Source: Amycolatopsis endophytica
GTDB lineage: Bacteria; Actinomycetota; Actinomycetes; Mycobacteriales; Pseudonocardiaceae
Length of the DNA stretch: 64,000 nucleotides
Assembly: GCF_013410405.1 (NCBI RefSeq)
Contig: NZ_JACCFK010000002.1
Span: forward strand, 1,302,001-1,366,000
Direction: 5' to 3'
In this document: positions 1-8,552 of the stretch, in pieces
How positions within the stretch are numbered: the first letter of the stretch is position 1
How the letters are laid out: each line of letters starts with the position of its first letter
The notes under the pieces: model-generated
What the model was told of the DNA's origin: nothing
Seen by the model: only the letters and a program-made list of their open reading frames with translations
Database searches by the model: none
Program-made: the position numbers and the translations under genes

Positions 1-77
1 GAGTCCAGGCGCATGCGGATCACTTCGAGGGTGACCGGGTCGAACCCGTCGGGCAGCGTGTGCGGGGTGCTGGTCAT
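1..77 (-). CDS. hyuB: Hydantoinase B/oxoprolinase-family subunit, N-terminus only
   Basis: Only the first 25 codons lie in the window; the rest runs off the left edge. The N-terminus contains DPVTLEVIRMRL, which closely matches the usual opening of HyuB / acetone-carboxylase alpha-type subunits (DPVTLEVIRNRL). An AAGGAG ribosome site precedes the ATG. It starts 24 bases after the hyuA stop on the same strand, so the two are co-transcribed. The family pairs with HyuA in ATP-dependent hydantoin or 5-oxoproline hydrolysis or in ketone carboxylation; the substrate cannot be told from this piece. Confidence 0.8.
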   Translation of the reverse strand, partial: MTSTPHTLPDGFDPVTLEVIRMRLD

Positions 78-101
78 GGTCGTCTCCTTGGCCGGACGAG
101 G

Positions 102-2159
102 TCAGCGGACGGCGAGGGTGAGCAGGAAGTCCCCGGCGGGGGTCAGCTCGACGGTGGCGCCGCTGGGCACGTACACCGTCGTGTCCGGTTCCTCCAGCAG
201 GCAGGGTCCGGACGCCCGGCCCAGCGCGCCGAACCCGCGGTGCACGTCGACCTCGGTGCGCTTGCCGGTGAGCGGTTCGATGACGGTGCGGCGCGCGAGT
301 TCGTGGCGTTCCCCGTCGGCGCCCGCGACCTGGTCCACGGTCTGCACGTCGCTGCGGCCGATCGCGCGCACGCGGGAGTTGACCAGCAGGATTTCGGCTT
401 CGGTCCAGGCGGTTCCGGCGCCGAACTCCTCCTCGTAGTCGGCGATGAACCGAGTGCGCAGCGCTTCCTTGTCGGCCTCGCCGAACGTGCCCGCGGGCAG
501 ACGGGTGGTCACCTCGAAGATCTGCCCGACGAACTTCATGTCCGCCTCGCGGTAGAGCTCGCGCCGGTCCTCCGGGATGTCCTCGGACTCGAACCAGGCC
601 CGCGCACGGGCTTCGAGCGCGGCGAACTCCTTGTCCAGCGCGGCCGCGGGCTGGGCAGGGGTCCACGGGCTGGTCTGCACGGCCGGGAACACCGAGTCGG
701 CGTGCATCAGGCCGTGTGCCGAGAACACGGCGGCGTTGCGCGGGATCACCACCTCGCGCACCCCGGCCTCCGCGGCGATGCCCGCCGCGAACAGCCCGCA
801 GGCGCCGCCGAAACCGACGAGCGTGAACTCGCGCGGGTCGTGACCGCGGTTCACCGTGATCTTGCGCAGCGCGTTGGACATCTGCGACGTCGCCAGCCGG
901 TACACGCCTTCGGCCGCGGCATCCTCGGTGATGCCCAGCGGTTCGGCCACCTGCTTGCGCAGCGCGGCCCGCGCCTGGTCCTCGTACAGCGGCACCGTGC
1001 CGCCGAGGTAGTAGTCCGGGTTGATCAGCCCGAGCACCAGCGCCGCGTCGGTCACCGCGGGCCGGGTGCCGCCCTTGCCGTAGCAGGCGGGTCCGGGGGT
1101 GGAACCGGCGCTGTGCGGGCCGACGCGCAGCAGGTTGCGCCCGTCGACCCAGGCGAGGCTGCCGCCGCCGGCGCCGATGGTTTCGATGTCCACGGCGGTC
1201 AGGCTCGTCGGCAGGCCGCCGATCTCGGCGCGCGGCAGCAACCGGAACTCGTCGTCGATGATCGCCGCCGCGTCGAGACTGGTGCCGCCCATGTCGGCGG
1301 TGAGCACACGGCTGCGGCCCAGCTGCCGTCCCAGCAGCCGCGCCCCGGTGACCCCGCCGACCGGACCCGAGTTGAACATCGAGATCGGCGCCTTGCCGGT
1401 CTCCTCGACGGACAGGAACCCGCCGTGCACCTGCATGATCTGCACACGGGTGCGCAGGCCCCGGCTCCGCAGCTCCTCGGCGAGGTGGTCGAAGTGCGAG
1501 GCCACGATCGGCTTGACCGCCGCGTCCAGCGCCGTGGTCACCATCCGCTCGTACTCGCGGTAGACCGGGGTCAGCTCGCTGGAGAGGGTGTAGGGGATGT
1601 CCGGGTGGTGCTTGTCGAGGTAGTCGCCGATCGCCTTCTCGTGCGCGGCGTTGCGGAACGACCACAGCAGACAGACCGCGATGGCCTCGGCGCCGGTGTC
1701 CAGAACCGCGTTCACGGCCGTGGCGATGGCGTCCTCGGTGAGCGGCACGAGCACGGTGCCGTGCGCGTCGACCCGTTCGGCCACCTCGACGATGCGGTGG
1801 CGTGCCACGATGTCCGGGGGCGCCGCCATCTCGTGCGGGTCGCGTTCGTCGGTGCGGGCCGAGCGGGCGATGCGCAGGGTGTCACGGAAACCCTGGGTGG
1901 TCAGCAGGCCGACGGCGGCGTACTTCTGCTCGTCGACGGCGTTGGTGACGATGGTGTTGCCCAGGACGAAGCGGTCGGCCGCCGCGAAGAACTCCGCTTC
2001 GGTCAGGCCCGCGCGCTCCTGGAGCACCCCGAGCGCGCCGAGGATCCCGGTGGTCACGTCCCTGGTCGAGAACGCCTTGCCCCGGATCGCACGCCCGTCG
2101 ACGATCGCGACGGCGTCGGTGAACGTGCCGCCGACGTCGATGCCCACGTGAAGCGTCAT
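102..2159 (-). CDS. hyuA: Hydantoinase/oxoprolinase family protein, A subunit
   Basis: A 685-residue protein of the HyuA/acetone-carboxylase-beta family, which binds ATP and activates the substrate for the B subunit. The N-terminal phosphate loop GIDVGGTFTDA (about residues 6-16) and the second ATPase motif TADMGGTSLDAA are both present, and length is normal for the family. I take the ATG at 2159 because AAAGGAGA lies just before it and the phosphate loop follows at the usual distance; an upstream in-frame start at 2201 would add 14 residues not typical of the family. It is followed by hyuB. A hairpin between it and the upstream HMG-CoA reductase gene suggests it has its own promoter in the 133-bp gap. 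Substrate is unknown: hydantoins, 5-oxoproline, or ketone carboxylation are all possible. Confidence 0.88.
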   Translation of the reverse strand: MTLHVGIDVGGTFTDAVAIVDGRAIRGKAFSTRDVTTGILGALGVLQERAGLTEAEFFAAADRFVLGNTIVTNAVDEQKYAAVGLLTTQGFRDTLRIARSARTDERDPHEMAAPPDIVARHRIVEVAERVDAHGTVLVPLTEDAIATAVNAVLDTGAEAIAVCLLWSFRNAAHEKAIGDYLDKHHPDIPYTLSSELTPVYREYERMVTTALDAAVKPIVASHFDHLAEELRSRGLRTRVQIMQVHGGFLSVEETGKAPISMFNSGPVGGVTGARLLGRQLGRSRVLTADMGGTSLDAAAIIDDEFRLLPRAEIGGLPTSLTAVDIETIGAGGGSLAWVDGRNLLRVGPHSAGSTPGPACYGKGGTRPAVTDAALVLGLINPDYYLGGTVPLYEDQARAALRKQVAEPLGITEDAAAEGVYRLATSQMSNALRKITVNRGHDPREFTLVGFGGACGLFAAGIAAEAGVREVVIPRNAAVFSAHGLMHADSVFPAVQTSPWTPAQPAAALDKEFAALEARARAWFESEDIPEDRRELYREADMKFVGQIFEVTTRLPAGTFGEADKEALRTRFIADYEEEFGAGTAWTEAEILLVNSRVRAIGRSDVQTVDQVAGADGERHELARRTVIEPLTGKRTEVDVHRGFGALGRASGPCLLEEPDTTVYVPSGATVELTPAGDFLLTLAVR

Positions 2160-2266
2160 GCTCGCTGTCTCCTTTGACTGCGTCGGTGCGGATCGTGCCA
2201 CCCTCCGGACGGTACGAGCGCGCGTCCGTTCGGGCTATGTGTCGTTGGTCCAGAAAGGCGGCCAGG

Positions 2267-2289
2267 GCCCTGGGTGTTCGGCCCAGGGC
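2267..2289 (-). terminator. Hairpin after the HMG-CoA reductase gene
   Basis: A perfect 8-bp stem (GCCCTGGG / CCCAGGGC) with a 7-base loop starts three bases beyond the reductase stop codon. There is no clear T-run, as is common for terminators in GC-rich actinomycetes. It would separate the reductase transcript from hyuAB. Confidence 0.6.
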
Positions 2290-2292
2290 GCC

Positions 2293-3567
2293 TCAGGCCC
2301 TCGCGCGAAGTTCGGCGAGAACCTGCTCGGCGTGGTCGGCGCGCACCTTGCGGTCGGCCAGCAGCCGGGCCACCACGGCCGGGACCTCGTCGGCGGTGGC
2401 GCCGACGGTGGTGGCGATGTTGCGGGCGTGCAGGGACATGTGGCCGCGCTGGATGCCCTCGGTGGCCAGCGCCCGCACCGCGGCGAAGTTCTGCGCCAGC
2501 CCGACCGCGGTGATGATCTCGGCCAGCTCGCTCGCGGTCCGCACGCCCAGCAGGGACACGGCCGCGCGCGCCACCGGGTGGACCTTCGTGGCGCCGCCGA
2601 CGAGACCGACCGGCATCGGCAGTTCCAGGGTGCCCACCACGTTGCCGTCGGCGTCCTTTTCGAAGCGGGACAACGAGGTGTACTGCCCGGCGGCGGAGAT
2701 GGCGTGCGAGTGGGCGCCGGATTCGACGGCGCGGGTGTCGTTGCCGGTGGCGAGCACGACGGCGCTGATGCCGTTCATGATGCCCTTGTTGTGGGTGGCG
2801 GCGCGGTAGGGATCGGCCTCCGCCAGCGCGGCCGCGTGCACGATGTCGTCCACGACGGCCTCCCCGCCCAGCGCTTCGGCGTCGAACACCGCACGGGCCC
2901 GGGACAGCCGCAGATCCGCCTTGTTGGTGAGGATCCGCAGCAGCGAACGGCCGCCGGCGATCTCCGCGGCCCGCGCGGCGACCGCCTCGGCCATGGTGTT
3001 GACCGCGTTCGCGCCCATCGCGTCCCGCACGTCCACCTGCAGGTGCGCCACCACGTAGGTCCCGGCGCGGGAGGGGACGAGGCGCACCGCGATGTCGCGG
3101 ACGCCGCCACCGAACTCGACCAGCTTCTCGTCCTGCGCGTCGGCCAGCGCGATCAGCTCGTCACGGGCCTCCAGCAGGCGCACCCGCCCGGCCTCCGGGT
3201 CCGTGACGCCGACGAGCTGGACTTGGGCCTGCATGATCGGCGCGGTCGAGGAGGTGTGGAACCCGCCGTGGATGCGCGCGATCTTGGCCGCGTTGCTCGC
3301 CGCGGCCACCACGGACGCCTCCTCGGTCGCCATCGGCACGAGCACGTCGTGACCGTTGACGACGAAGTTCGTGCCGACACCCAGCGGGATGCCGAGGATC
3401 CCGACCACGTTCTCGATCATGTGGTCCGCCGCGCCGGTGGCGAGGCCCTGCTCCGGGGCGAACGCCGCGATCGACGCCGGGTCGACGCCCGCCGATTCGG
3501 CGACGGCCTTGCGCCGGGCCTCCACGGAGAGGTCCCGCAAACCCTGGATACGACTGCTGCGCGCCAT
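2293..3567 (-). CDS. mvaA: Class II hydroxymethylglutaryl-CoA reductase
   Basis: A 424-residue enzyme interconverting HMG-CoA and mevalonate. Catalytic landmarks are all visible: Glu83 in ATEEASVV, Lys261 in THNKG, Asp277 in TGND and the His of GHMSLHARN near 376-380. The nucleotide-binding stretch DAMGANAVN is at 182-190. This set and the length match the class II (Pseudomonas mevalonii type) enzymes rather than the longer class I forms. The ATG at 3567 has a GGAAGGGG ribosome site; the frame is open further upstream but without family-like sequence. No other mevalonate-pathway gene is in the window, so the reductase stands alone beside hyuAB. It could act in mevalonate breakdown or supply; context does not decide. 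Confidence 0.92.
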   Translation of the reverse strand: MARSSRIQGLRDLSVEARRKAVAESAGVDPASIAAFAPEQGLATGAADHMIENVVGILGIPLGVGTNFVVNGHDVLVPMATEEASVVAAASNAAKIARIHGGFHTSSTAPIMQAQVQLVGVTDPEAGRVRLLEARDELIALADAQDEKLVEFGGGVRDIAVRLVPSRAGTYVVAHLQVDVRDAMGANAVNTMAEAVAARAAEIAGGRSLLRILTNKADLRLSRARAVFDAEALGGEAVVDDIVHAAALAEADPYRAATHNKGIMNGISAVVLATGNDTRAVESGAHSHAISAAGQYTSLSRFEKDADGNVVGTLELPMPVGLVGGATKVHPVARAAVSLLGVRTASELAEIITAVGLAQNFAAVRALATEGIQRGHMSLHARNIATTVGATADEVPAVVARLLADRKVRADHAEQVLAELRARA

Positions 3568-3718
3568 GACGCCCCTTCCACCCCGATGTGTCTCGGGACA
3601 GGACGCTAACTCCGGGTGCTGCGGCGAGGAATGGACCGATCGTCCAGCACTGCACGCGCTGGTGTGGACTCCCGGCCACCACACGATGGCTTTGCCCGCG
3701 CCCAATAGGCTGCCCGCC

Positions 3719-4840
3719 GTGACCAACCTCCGGTGGGTGCCGAAACGGTGGCGCGGCGGCGCGGTGTGGTTCCCGCCGATCGGGCTGGCGCTGTTCGCCG
3801 CATCGCTCGTGCCGGACCTGCAGAGCCACGGGACCCAGTTCGGCGGTCTGCCCTCGCGTCCGTTCGACGTGCTGGCCGTCGTGGCGGTCGCCCTTCAGTG
3901 CGCCCCGCTCGCCGTGTGCCGCCGGTGGCCGGTCCCCTGCCTGGCCGTGGTGTCGCTCGGCTTCGCCGTCGACCAGCTGGGCGGCTACCACTCGGTCGCG
4001 GGCACGGCGCTGCCGCTCGCGCTGCTGAACGCGGGATCGCGGACGGCGGCGCACCGCCGCGCGACCGCGCTCGGGTTCTCCGCGGCGTTCCTGGTGCTGG
4101 TGGCCGCGTTCGAGTTGCGCGGCGCGGGCGAATCGCCGGGCGAGTACGTGGCGTTCTATCTCGCGCTGGTCCTCGCGTGGGGCATCGGCACGTGGTTGCG
4201 GTCCACCCGCGCCGCGGAGGCCGAACGCCGCCGCCGCGTCGCCGAGGACACTCGTGCCGCGGAGCGGACCCGCATCGCGCGCGAGCTGCACGACGTCGTG
4301 ACCCACCACGTGACGGCGATGGTCGTGCAGGCCGAGGCGGCCCGTTACCTGACCGCCGCGCCGGAGCGGCTCGACGAGACCCTGGCCGCGGTCGGCGACA
4401 CCGGGCGCCAGGCCATGGGCGATCTGCGGAAGCTGCTCGACGTGCTCGACCCCGGCCACGACGGCGAGGAGCTGCGGACCCTCGTCGAGCAGACGCGCCG
4501 CGCCGGGCAGCCGGTGGAGTTCACCGAGGCGGGCACCCCGGCGGATCCGGCGGGGCGCGCCGCTCCGGTCGCCTACCGGGTCGTGCGGGAGGCGCTGACC
4601 AACGCGCTGAAATACGCCCACGGCACTCCCACCACGGTGCGGGTGCACCACGGCGACCGGGAGATCACGGTGGAGGTCAGCACGGCCGGTTCCCGCGCCG
4701 GGTCCCTTGGCGGGAGCGGGCGGGGCCTGGACGGGCTGCGGGAGCGCGTCGACGGGCTGGGCGGCGAGTTCAGCGCGGGCCCGCGGGCCGGCGGCGGGTT
4801 TTCCGTGCGGGCCCGCATTCCCGCGGGCAGCGCGTCGTGA
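3719..4840 (+). CDS. NarL-type sensor histidine kinase
   Basis: About 373 residues. Roughly five to six hydrophobic segments fill the first ~150 residues, followed by a short coiled linker, a HisKA_3 dimerisation box (ERTRIARELHDVVTHHV, phospho-acceptor His in ELHD) and a HATPase domain with the N-box VVREALTNALKYA and the glycine box GGSGRGLDGLRERV. It is a membrane sensor that phosphorylates the regulator encoded next, which it overlaps by four bases. Start: I prefer GTG 3719. A TAGGCT -10-like hexamer sits seven bases before it, which would fit a leaderless transcript; ATG 3686 is an alternative adding 11 residues. The gene is divergent from the HMG-CoA reductase gene. The signal sensed is unknown. 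Confidence 0.87.
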   Translation: MTNLRWVPKRWRGGAVWFPPIGLALFAASLVPDLQSHGTQFGGLPSRPFDVLAVVAVALQCAPLAVCRRWPVPCLAVVSLGFAVDQLGGYHSVAGTALPLALLNAGSRTAAHRRATALGFSAAFLVLVAAFELRGAGESPGEYVAFYLALVLAWGIGTWLRSTRAAEAERRRRVAEDTRAAERTRIARELHDVVTHHVTAMVVQAEAARYLTAAPERLDETLAAVGDTGRQAMGDLRKLLDVLDPGHDGEELRTLVEQTRRAGQPVEFTEAGTPADPAGRAAPVAYRVVREALTNALKYAHGTPTTVRVHHGDREITVEVSTAGSRAGSLGGSGRGLDGLRERVDGLGGEFSAGPRAGGGFSVRARIPAGSAS

Positions 4841-5496
4841 CCGCGCCCGTCCGCGTCCTGGTCTGCGACGACCAGGCACTGGTGCGCACGGGGCTGGTGA
4901 CGATCATCGACGCGCAGCCCGACCTGGAGGTGGCGGGCGAGTGCGGCGACGGGCAGGCCGCGGTGGACCTCGCGGGACGGCTGTGCCCGGACGTCGTCGT
5001 GATGGACGTGCGGATGCCGGTCCTCGACGGCATCGCGGCCACCCGTCTGCTGGCCGGCACCGGTGTGCCGAAGCCGGCCAAGGTGCTCGTGGTGACCACG
5101 TTCAACCTGGATTCCTACGTCTACGAGGCGCTGCGGGCCGGGGCGAGCGGCTTCCTGCTCAAGGACACGCCGCCCGCCCAGCTGCTGCAGGGAATCCGGA
5201 CCGTGGCCTCCGGCGCGGCGCTGCTGGCGCCCGAGGTGACGCGGCAGCTCGTCGGCCGCTACGCCAGCCGGATCCGGCCCGCCGGGGACACCACCGGCGA
5301 GATTCCCTTGACCCCGCGCGAACTGGAGGTCCTCCGCCTGGTCGCGGACGGCCTGTCCAACCGCGAGATCGCCGCGGCACTCGTGATCAGCCAGGAGACC
5401 GTGAAGACGTTCGTGTCCCGCATGCTCGCCAAACTCGGGCTGCGCGACCGGGTGCAGGCCGTCATCTACGCCTACCGCCACGGTCTGGTCACCTGA
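4837..5496 (+). CDS. NarL/FixJ-type response regulator
   Basis: A 219-residue two-domain regulator. The receiver domain carries the acidic pair CDD near residue 10, the phosphorylated Asp in VVMDVRMP and the conserved Lys in FLLKD. The C-terminal LuxR-type helix-turn-helix is recognisable by LTPRELEVLRLVADGLSNRE and TVKTFVSRMLAKLGL. Translation starts at GTG 4837, which overlaps the kinase stop (GTGA), so the two proteins are translationally coupled. It is a DNA-binding transcription factor in the cytoplasm; its targets are not evident. Confidence 0.93.
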   Translation: MTAPVRVLVCDDQALVRTGLVTIIDAQPDLEVAGECGDGQAAVDLAGRLCPDVVVMDVRMPVLDGIAATRLLAGTGVPKPAKVLVVTTFNLDSYVYEALRAGASGFLLKDTPPAQLLQGIRTVASGAALLAPEVTRQLVGRYASRIRPAGDTTGEIPLTPRELEVLRLVADGLSNREIAAALVISQETVKTFVSRMLAKLGLRDRVQAVIYAYRHGLVT

Positions 5497-5625
5497 GGTT
5501 CGCACCGTTCCCCGATTCCACAGTGGGAAGGCGCTGGGGTGTCGGGTGAGCGTCACCGGCAGGCCGGGACCGCTGCCGGGCCTTCGAGGAATGACCTTCC
5601 GGCCGGACTGAGCGATCGCCCGGGT

Positions 5626-6513
5626 TCACAGTCTCCCGGCGCGTTGCAGCGTCGCGACGGCCCGCACGGTGGCGTAGCCGCGCCATTCCAGTGCGGCGGC
5701 CGGGGAGAAGCTGGCGAAGTCGACGACCCAGCCACCGTCGTCCTGCTGCTGCCCGGCGAGCCGGTCGAGTTCTCGGTCGAGCACGCCGGGCGCCAGCAGC
5801 CTGCTCGCCGGGCTGCCCGGCACCGGCGCGAAGTCGAGCGCGCGCATCGTCTCCCCCTCGGAGCCGCCCTCGACCGGGACCAGACCGGTGCCCGGAACGG
5901 ATTTCCCGAGCTGCTCCAGCAGGTTCGCGGCCTCCGGGTAGCGGTCGTGGATCGTGTCGAGGAACCGGACGGCGAACGCCAGCGCGATCGCAGGGGGTTG
6001 CTCGTCCAGTGCCGCGATGGCGTCCAGGCAGTACCGGGTGGCCCGGCCGAGCCACGGATGCCCGGCGACGGCGGGATCGTGCGCGGCGACGCGATGTGCG
6101 GCGCCAGCGGCGAAGGCGGTGCTCTGCAAGGTCGACACGACGGGATCGGCCCGCACCCAGAACGGCGCGCAGGCCGCCGGGTCACTGACCGGGAGCGCGA
6201 ACGGCAGCCCGCCGTCGGGCAGGGTCACGCTGTCGAGCCAGTCGCACAACTCCGCCGCACGAGGACTCGTGACCGGCGCGATGTCCTCGAACACCTCGAA
6301 GGCGTGCAGCGCCCCGCCCGGCTGACTTTCCGGCGCCCGCAGGTCCGGTTCCAGCCCCCAGCCGTAGCCGCCGTCCGGATTGCGGTAGCCCGCCACGGCG
6401 GCGAGCACCGCAGCCGGATCCCCGGTCCCGGCGAGCAGCTCGAATCGGCGGCGGTCGAGCAGCCGTCCGTGCGCGGCGAGGAATCCCGCGGCGCGGTGAA
6501 GGTCAACGGTCAT
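5626..6513 (-). CDS. Prenyltransferase/terpene-cyclase-like alpha-toroid protein
   Basis: A 295-residue protein with repeats typical of the squalene-cyclase / prenyltransferase alpha-alpha toroid fold: GYRNPDGGYGWGLEPDLR near the N-terminus and QQQDDGGWVVDFASFSP near the C-terminus are the QW-like repeats. The DXDD motif that protonates the substrate in true squalene-hopene cyclases is not seen, so enzymatic activity is doubtful. It is soluble, with no signal peptide. The start is taken at ATG 6513, with no strong ribosome site; an upstream in-frame GTG two codons earlier is possible. The gap to the upstream alcohol dehydrogenase gene on the same strand is 71 bases, so the two may be co-transcribed. 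Proteins of this sort are common and mostly uncharacterised in actinomycetes. Confidence 0.7.
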   Translation of the reverse strand: MTVDLHRAAGFLAAHGRLLDRRRFELLAGTGDPAAVLAAVAGYRNPDGGYGWGLEPDLRAPESQPGGALHAFEVFEDIAPVTSPRAAELCDWLDSVTLPDGGLPFALPVSDPAACAPFWVRADPVVSTLQSTAFAAGAAHRVAAHDPAVAGHPWLGRATRYCLDAIAALDEQPPAIALAFAVRFLDTIHDRYPEAANLLEQLGKSVPGTGLVPVEGGSEGETMRALDFAPVPGSPASRLLAPGVLDRELDRLAGQQQDDGGWVVDFASFSPAAALEWRGYATVRAVATLQRAGRL

Positions 6514-6584
6514 GGGCACAGCATGACCGTTCCCACGCGGAGCCGTCTTGAACGGAACGGACACCGCGCCGCGGGTCGCCGGGC

Positions 6585-7634
6585 TCAGGCGCCGATCGTC
6601 GCGGTGTCGATCACGAAGCGGTACCGCACGTCGCTGTGGGAGACGCGCTCGTAGGCTTCGTTGACCTGGTCCGCGGAGATCGTCTCGATCTCGGCGCCGA
6701 TGCCGTGCTCGGCGCAGAAGTCGAGCATCTCCTGCGTCTGCGCGATCCCGCCGATCATCGAACCGGCCAGGATCTTGTTGCCGCCCAGGAGCGAGAAGGC
6801 GTTGTAGGACAACGGCTCGCCAGGAGCGCCCACGTTGACCATGGCGCCGCCGACGCGCAGCAGGCCGAGGTAGGCGTCCACCGGCAGCTGGGCCGACACC
6901 GTGTTGAGGATCAGGTCGAACCGGCCGCGCAGCGCCTCGAACGTGTTCTCGTCGCTGGTCGCGTAGTAGTCCTGCGCGCCGAGGCGGAGCCCGTCCTCCT
7001 GCTTCTTCAGGCTCTGGCTGAGCACGGTGACCTCCGCGCCCATCGCCGCGGCCAGCTTGACCGCCATGTGGCCCAGCCCGCCGAGCCCGATCACGGCGAC
7101 CTTCTTGCCCGGGCCGGCACCCCACTGCCGCAGCGGGGAGTAGGTGGTGATGCCCGCGCACAGCAGCGGCGCGGCCACGTCGAGGCCGATGCCGTCGGGG
7201 ATCCGGCACACGAAGGCGTCCCGGACGACGATCTGACGGCTGTAGCCGCCGTAGGTGTTCTCGCCGTCGAAGCCGACGCCGTTGTAGGTCTGGATGTTGC
7301 CCTTCACGCAGAACTGCTCGGTGCCTGCCCGGCAGTACTCGCACTCACCACACGAGTCCACCATGCAGCCGACCCCGACGCGGTCCCCGACCCGGTACTT
7401 CGTCACGTCCGAGCCGACGGCGGCGACCACACCGGCGATCTCGTGGCCCGGCACCATCGGGAAGATCGCCTGGCCCCAGTCCTCCTGGGCCTGGTGGATG
7501 TCGCTGTGGCAGATGCCGGCGTACGCGATGTCGATCAGCACGTCGTCCGGTCGCAGGTCGCGCCGCTGGATCGTCGTCGGCGCCAGTGGCGCTCCCGGCG
7601 ACGGGACAGCGATAGCGTGCGTAGTCGTGGTCAC
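6585..7634 (-). CDS. Zinc-dependent NAD(P) alcohol dehydrogenase (YahK/CAD type)
   Basis: A 349-residue medium-chain dehydrogenase reducing aldehydes or oxidising alcohols. Catalytic zinc ligands are Cys42 (GICHSD), His64 (GHE) and Cys159; the structural zinc cysteines are 95, 98, 101 and 109 ([15 protein letters not shown]). The nucleotide-binding GLGGLG is at 183-188. I choose GTG 7634, preceded by GGGAGG at four bases. This gives 349 residues, the length of E. coli YahK; the ATG four codons upstream (7646) lacks a ribosome site. The gene is divergent from a TetR gene, with two operator-like palindromes between them, so it is probably the repressor's target. An aldehyde or another reactive compound is a plausible inducer. 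Confidence 0.9.
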   Translation of the reverse strand: MTTTTHAIAVPSPGAPLAPTTIQRRDLRPDDVLIDIAYAGICHSDIHQAQEDWGQAIFPMVPGHEIAGVVAAVGSDVTKYRVGDRVGVGCMVDSCGECEYCRAGTEQFCVKGNIQTYNGVGFDGENTYGGYSRQIVVRDAFVCRIPDGIGLDVAAPLLCAGITTYSPLRQWGAGPGKKVAVIGLGGLGHMAVKLAAAMGAEVTVLSQSLKKQEDGLRLGAQDYYATSDENTFEALRGRFDLILNTVSAQLPVDAYLGLLRVGGAMVNVGAPGEPLSYNAFSLLGGNKILAGSMIGGIAQTQEMLDFCAEHGIGAEIETISADQVNEAYERVSHSDVRYRFVIDTATIGA

Positions 7635-7668
7635 AAAGCCTCCCATGAACGACAATGCAGGGCATGGA

Positions 7669-7684
7669 GTAAGAGCCCTCATAC
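7669..7684. promoter_or_regulatory. Operator-like palindrome 1 between adh and tetR
   Basis: GTAAGA-N4-TCATAC, a one-mismatch version of the perfect palindrome 25 bp to its right. It lies just upstream of the dehydrogenase start. The repeated form makes binding by the adjacent TetR protein likely. Confidence 0.65.
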
Positions 7685-7693
7685 ATCACCTAC

Positions 7694-7709
7694 GTAAGAA
7701 CGCTCTTAC
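7694..7709. promoter_or_regulatory. Operator-like palindrome 2 between adh and tetR
   Basis: GTAAGA-N4-TCTTAC, perfect 6-bp arms in a locally AT-rich patch. With palindrome 1 it gives two sites of the same design whose starts are 25 bp apart in the divergent promoter region. This suits repression of both the dehydrogenase and the TetR gene itself. Confidence 0.75.
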
Positions 7710-7739
7710 ATATTTCGATCCGAGGATGTGATCCACGCC

Positions 7740-8330
7740 ATGGGGGACAGGTACCACCACGGCAACCTGCGCGACGAGCTCGTGCGGGTGTCGCTCGACC
7801 TGATCGCCGAGCGCGGCGTGGCCGGGTTCTCCGTCGCCGAGGTGGCGCGGCGGGCCGGGGTCAGCCCCGCCGCGCCGTACCGGCACTTCCCGGAACGGGA
7901 GAGTCTGCTCGCGGCGGTCGCCGCCACCGTGGCAGGCCAGCTCGCGGACCGTGCCCGGGAGGCGATCGCCGCCGAGGACGACCCGGTCGGCGCACTGGCC
8001 GCGGCGGCCGGCGCCTACACCGCGTACCTGATCGACCGCCGCGCCGGCATGAACCTCATCTACGCCGACGGACTCCAGGGCCGCAAGCACGCCGAACTCC
8101 ACGAGCACACGCGCTCGCTGACCGACCAGTTCCTCGTGCTGTGCCTGGCGGTGTGCGACCGGCCGCAGGACGGGCTCGAACTGATGGAACAGCTGTTCAC
8201 GCAGGCCCACGGCTACGGCATGTTCTGGCTCGACGGCGTCTTCGTCAAACAGGGCTACTCCCCCGGCCAGGTGGTGACGAAGTCCGTGGCCGCGGCCCGC
8301 ATCCTGATCGAAGGCCACCGACGGCGTTAG
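7740..8330 (+). CDS. TetR/AcrR repressor (WHG C-terminal type)
   Basis: A 196-residue regulator. YHHGNLRDEL opens the protein, as in the TetR subfamily with the WHG ligand-binding domain. The helix-turn-helix follows in FSVAEVARRAGVSPAAPYRHF (about residues 29-49). The C-terminal half is all-helical. Start: ATG 7740 puts YHHGNL close to the N-terminus as in relatives; GTG 7728 would add four residues. It is divergent from the alcohol dehydrogenase gene and very probably controls it and itself through the two palindromes at 7669 and 7694. The ligand is unknown. Confidence 0.87.
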   Translation: MGDRYHHGNLRDELVRVSLDLIAERGVAGFSVAEVARRAGVSPAAPYRHFPERESLLAAVAATVAGQLADRAREAIAAEDDPVGALAAAAGAYTAYLIDRRAGMNLIYADGLQGRKHAELHEHTRSLTDQFLVLCLAVCDRPQDGLELMEQLFTQAHGYGMFWLDGVFVKQGYSPGQVVTKSVAAARILIEGHRRR

Positions 8331-8447
8331 GGCACGCACCGAGCCAAGCGCGTCCCGCACCCGGCAACGCAGCCCACTCACCACGCCGACCCCACCTCCC
8401 CCGCCCACCTCAACGATCGACAGCGGGGTGGCCCACCACCAGCGCCA

Positions 8448-8513
8448 GGGCGTAGCGAAGCGAAGCCGCGCCCTCTGCCGCGTGCAGCGCGACCAACCCG
8501 CGTAGCGACAGCG
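8448..8513. repeat. Dispersed intergenic repeat, copy A
   Basis: The gap between the TetR and ligJ genes contains a ~66-bp segment beginning GGGCGTAGCGAAGCGAAGC and ending around CCCGCGTAGCGACA. A closely similar segment lies at 56125-56193 and a more diverged one, inverted, at 55589-55655. Just upstream (about 8388-8422) a stretch with CTCCCCCGC and CGATCGACAGC also has a counterpart near 56001-56023. No gene is seen in the 286-bp gap. Confidence 0.7.
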
Positions 8514-8552
8514 AGCATCGACCGAGCTACTCGCGCCAATCTTGGCGTAGAT

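Noticed and set aside
60..2177. A 705-codon open frame on the plus strand over hyuA
   Set aside because: Shadow of hyuA, which has ribosome site, motifs and normal length on the other strand.
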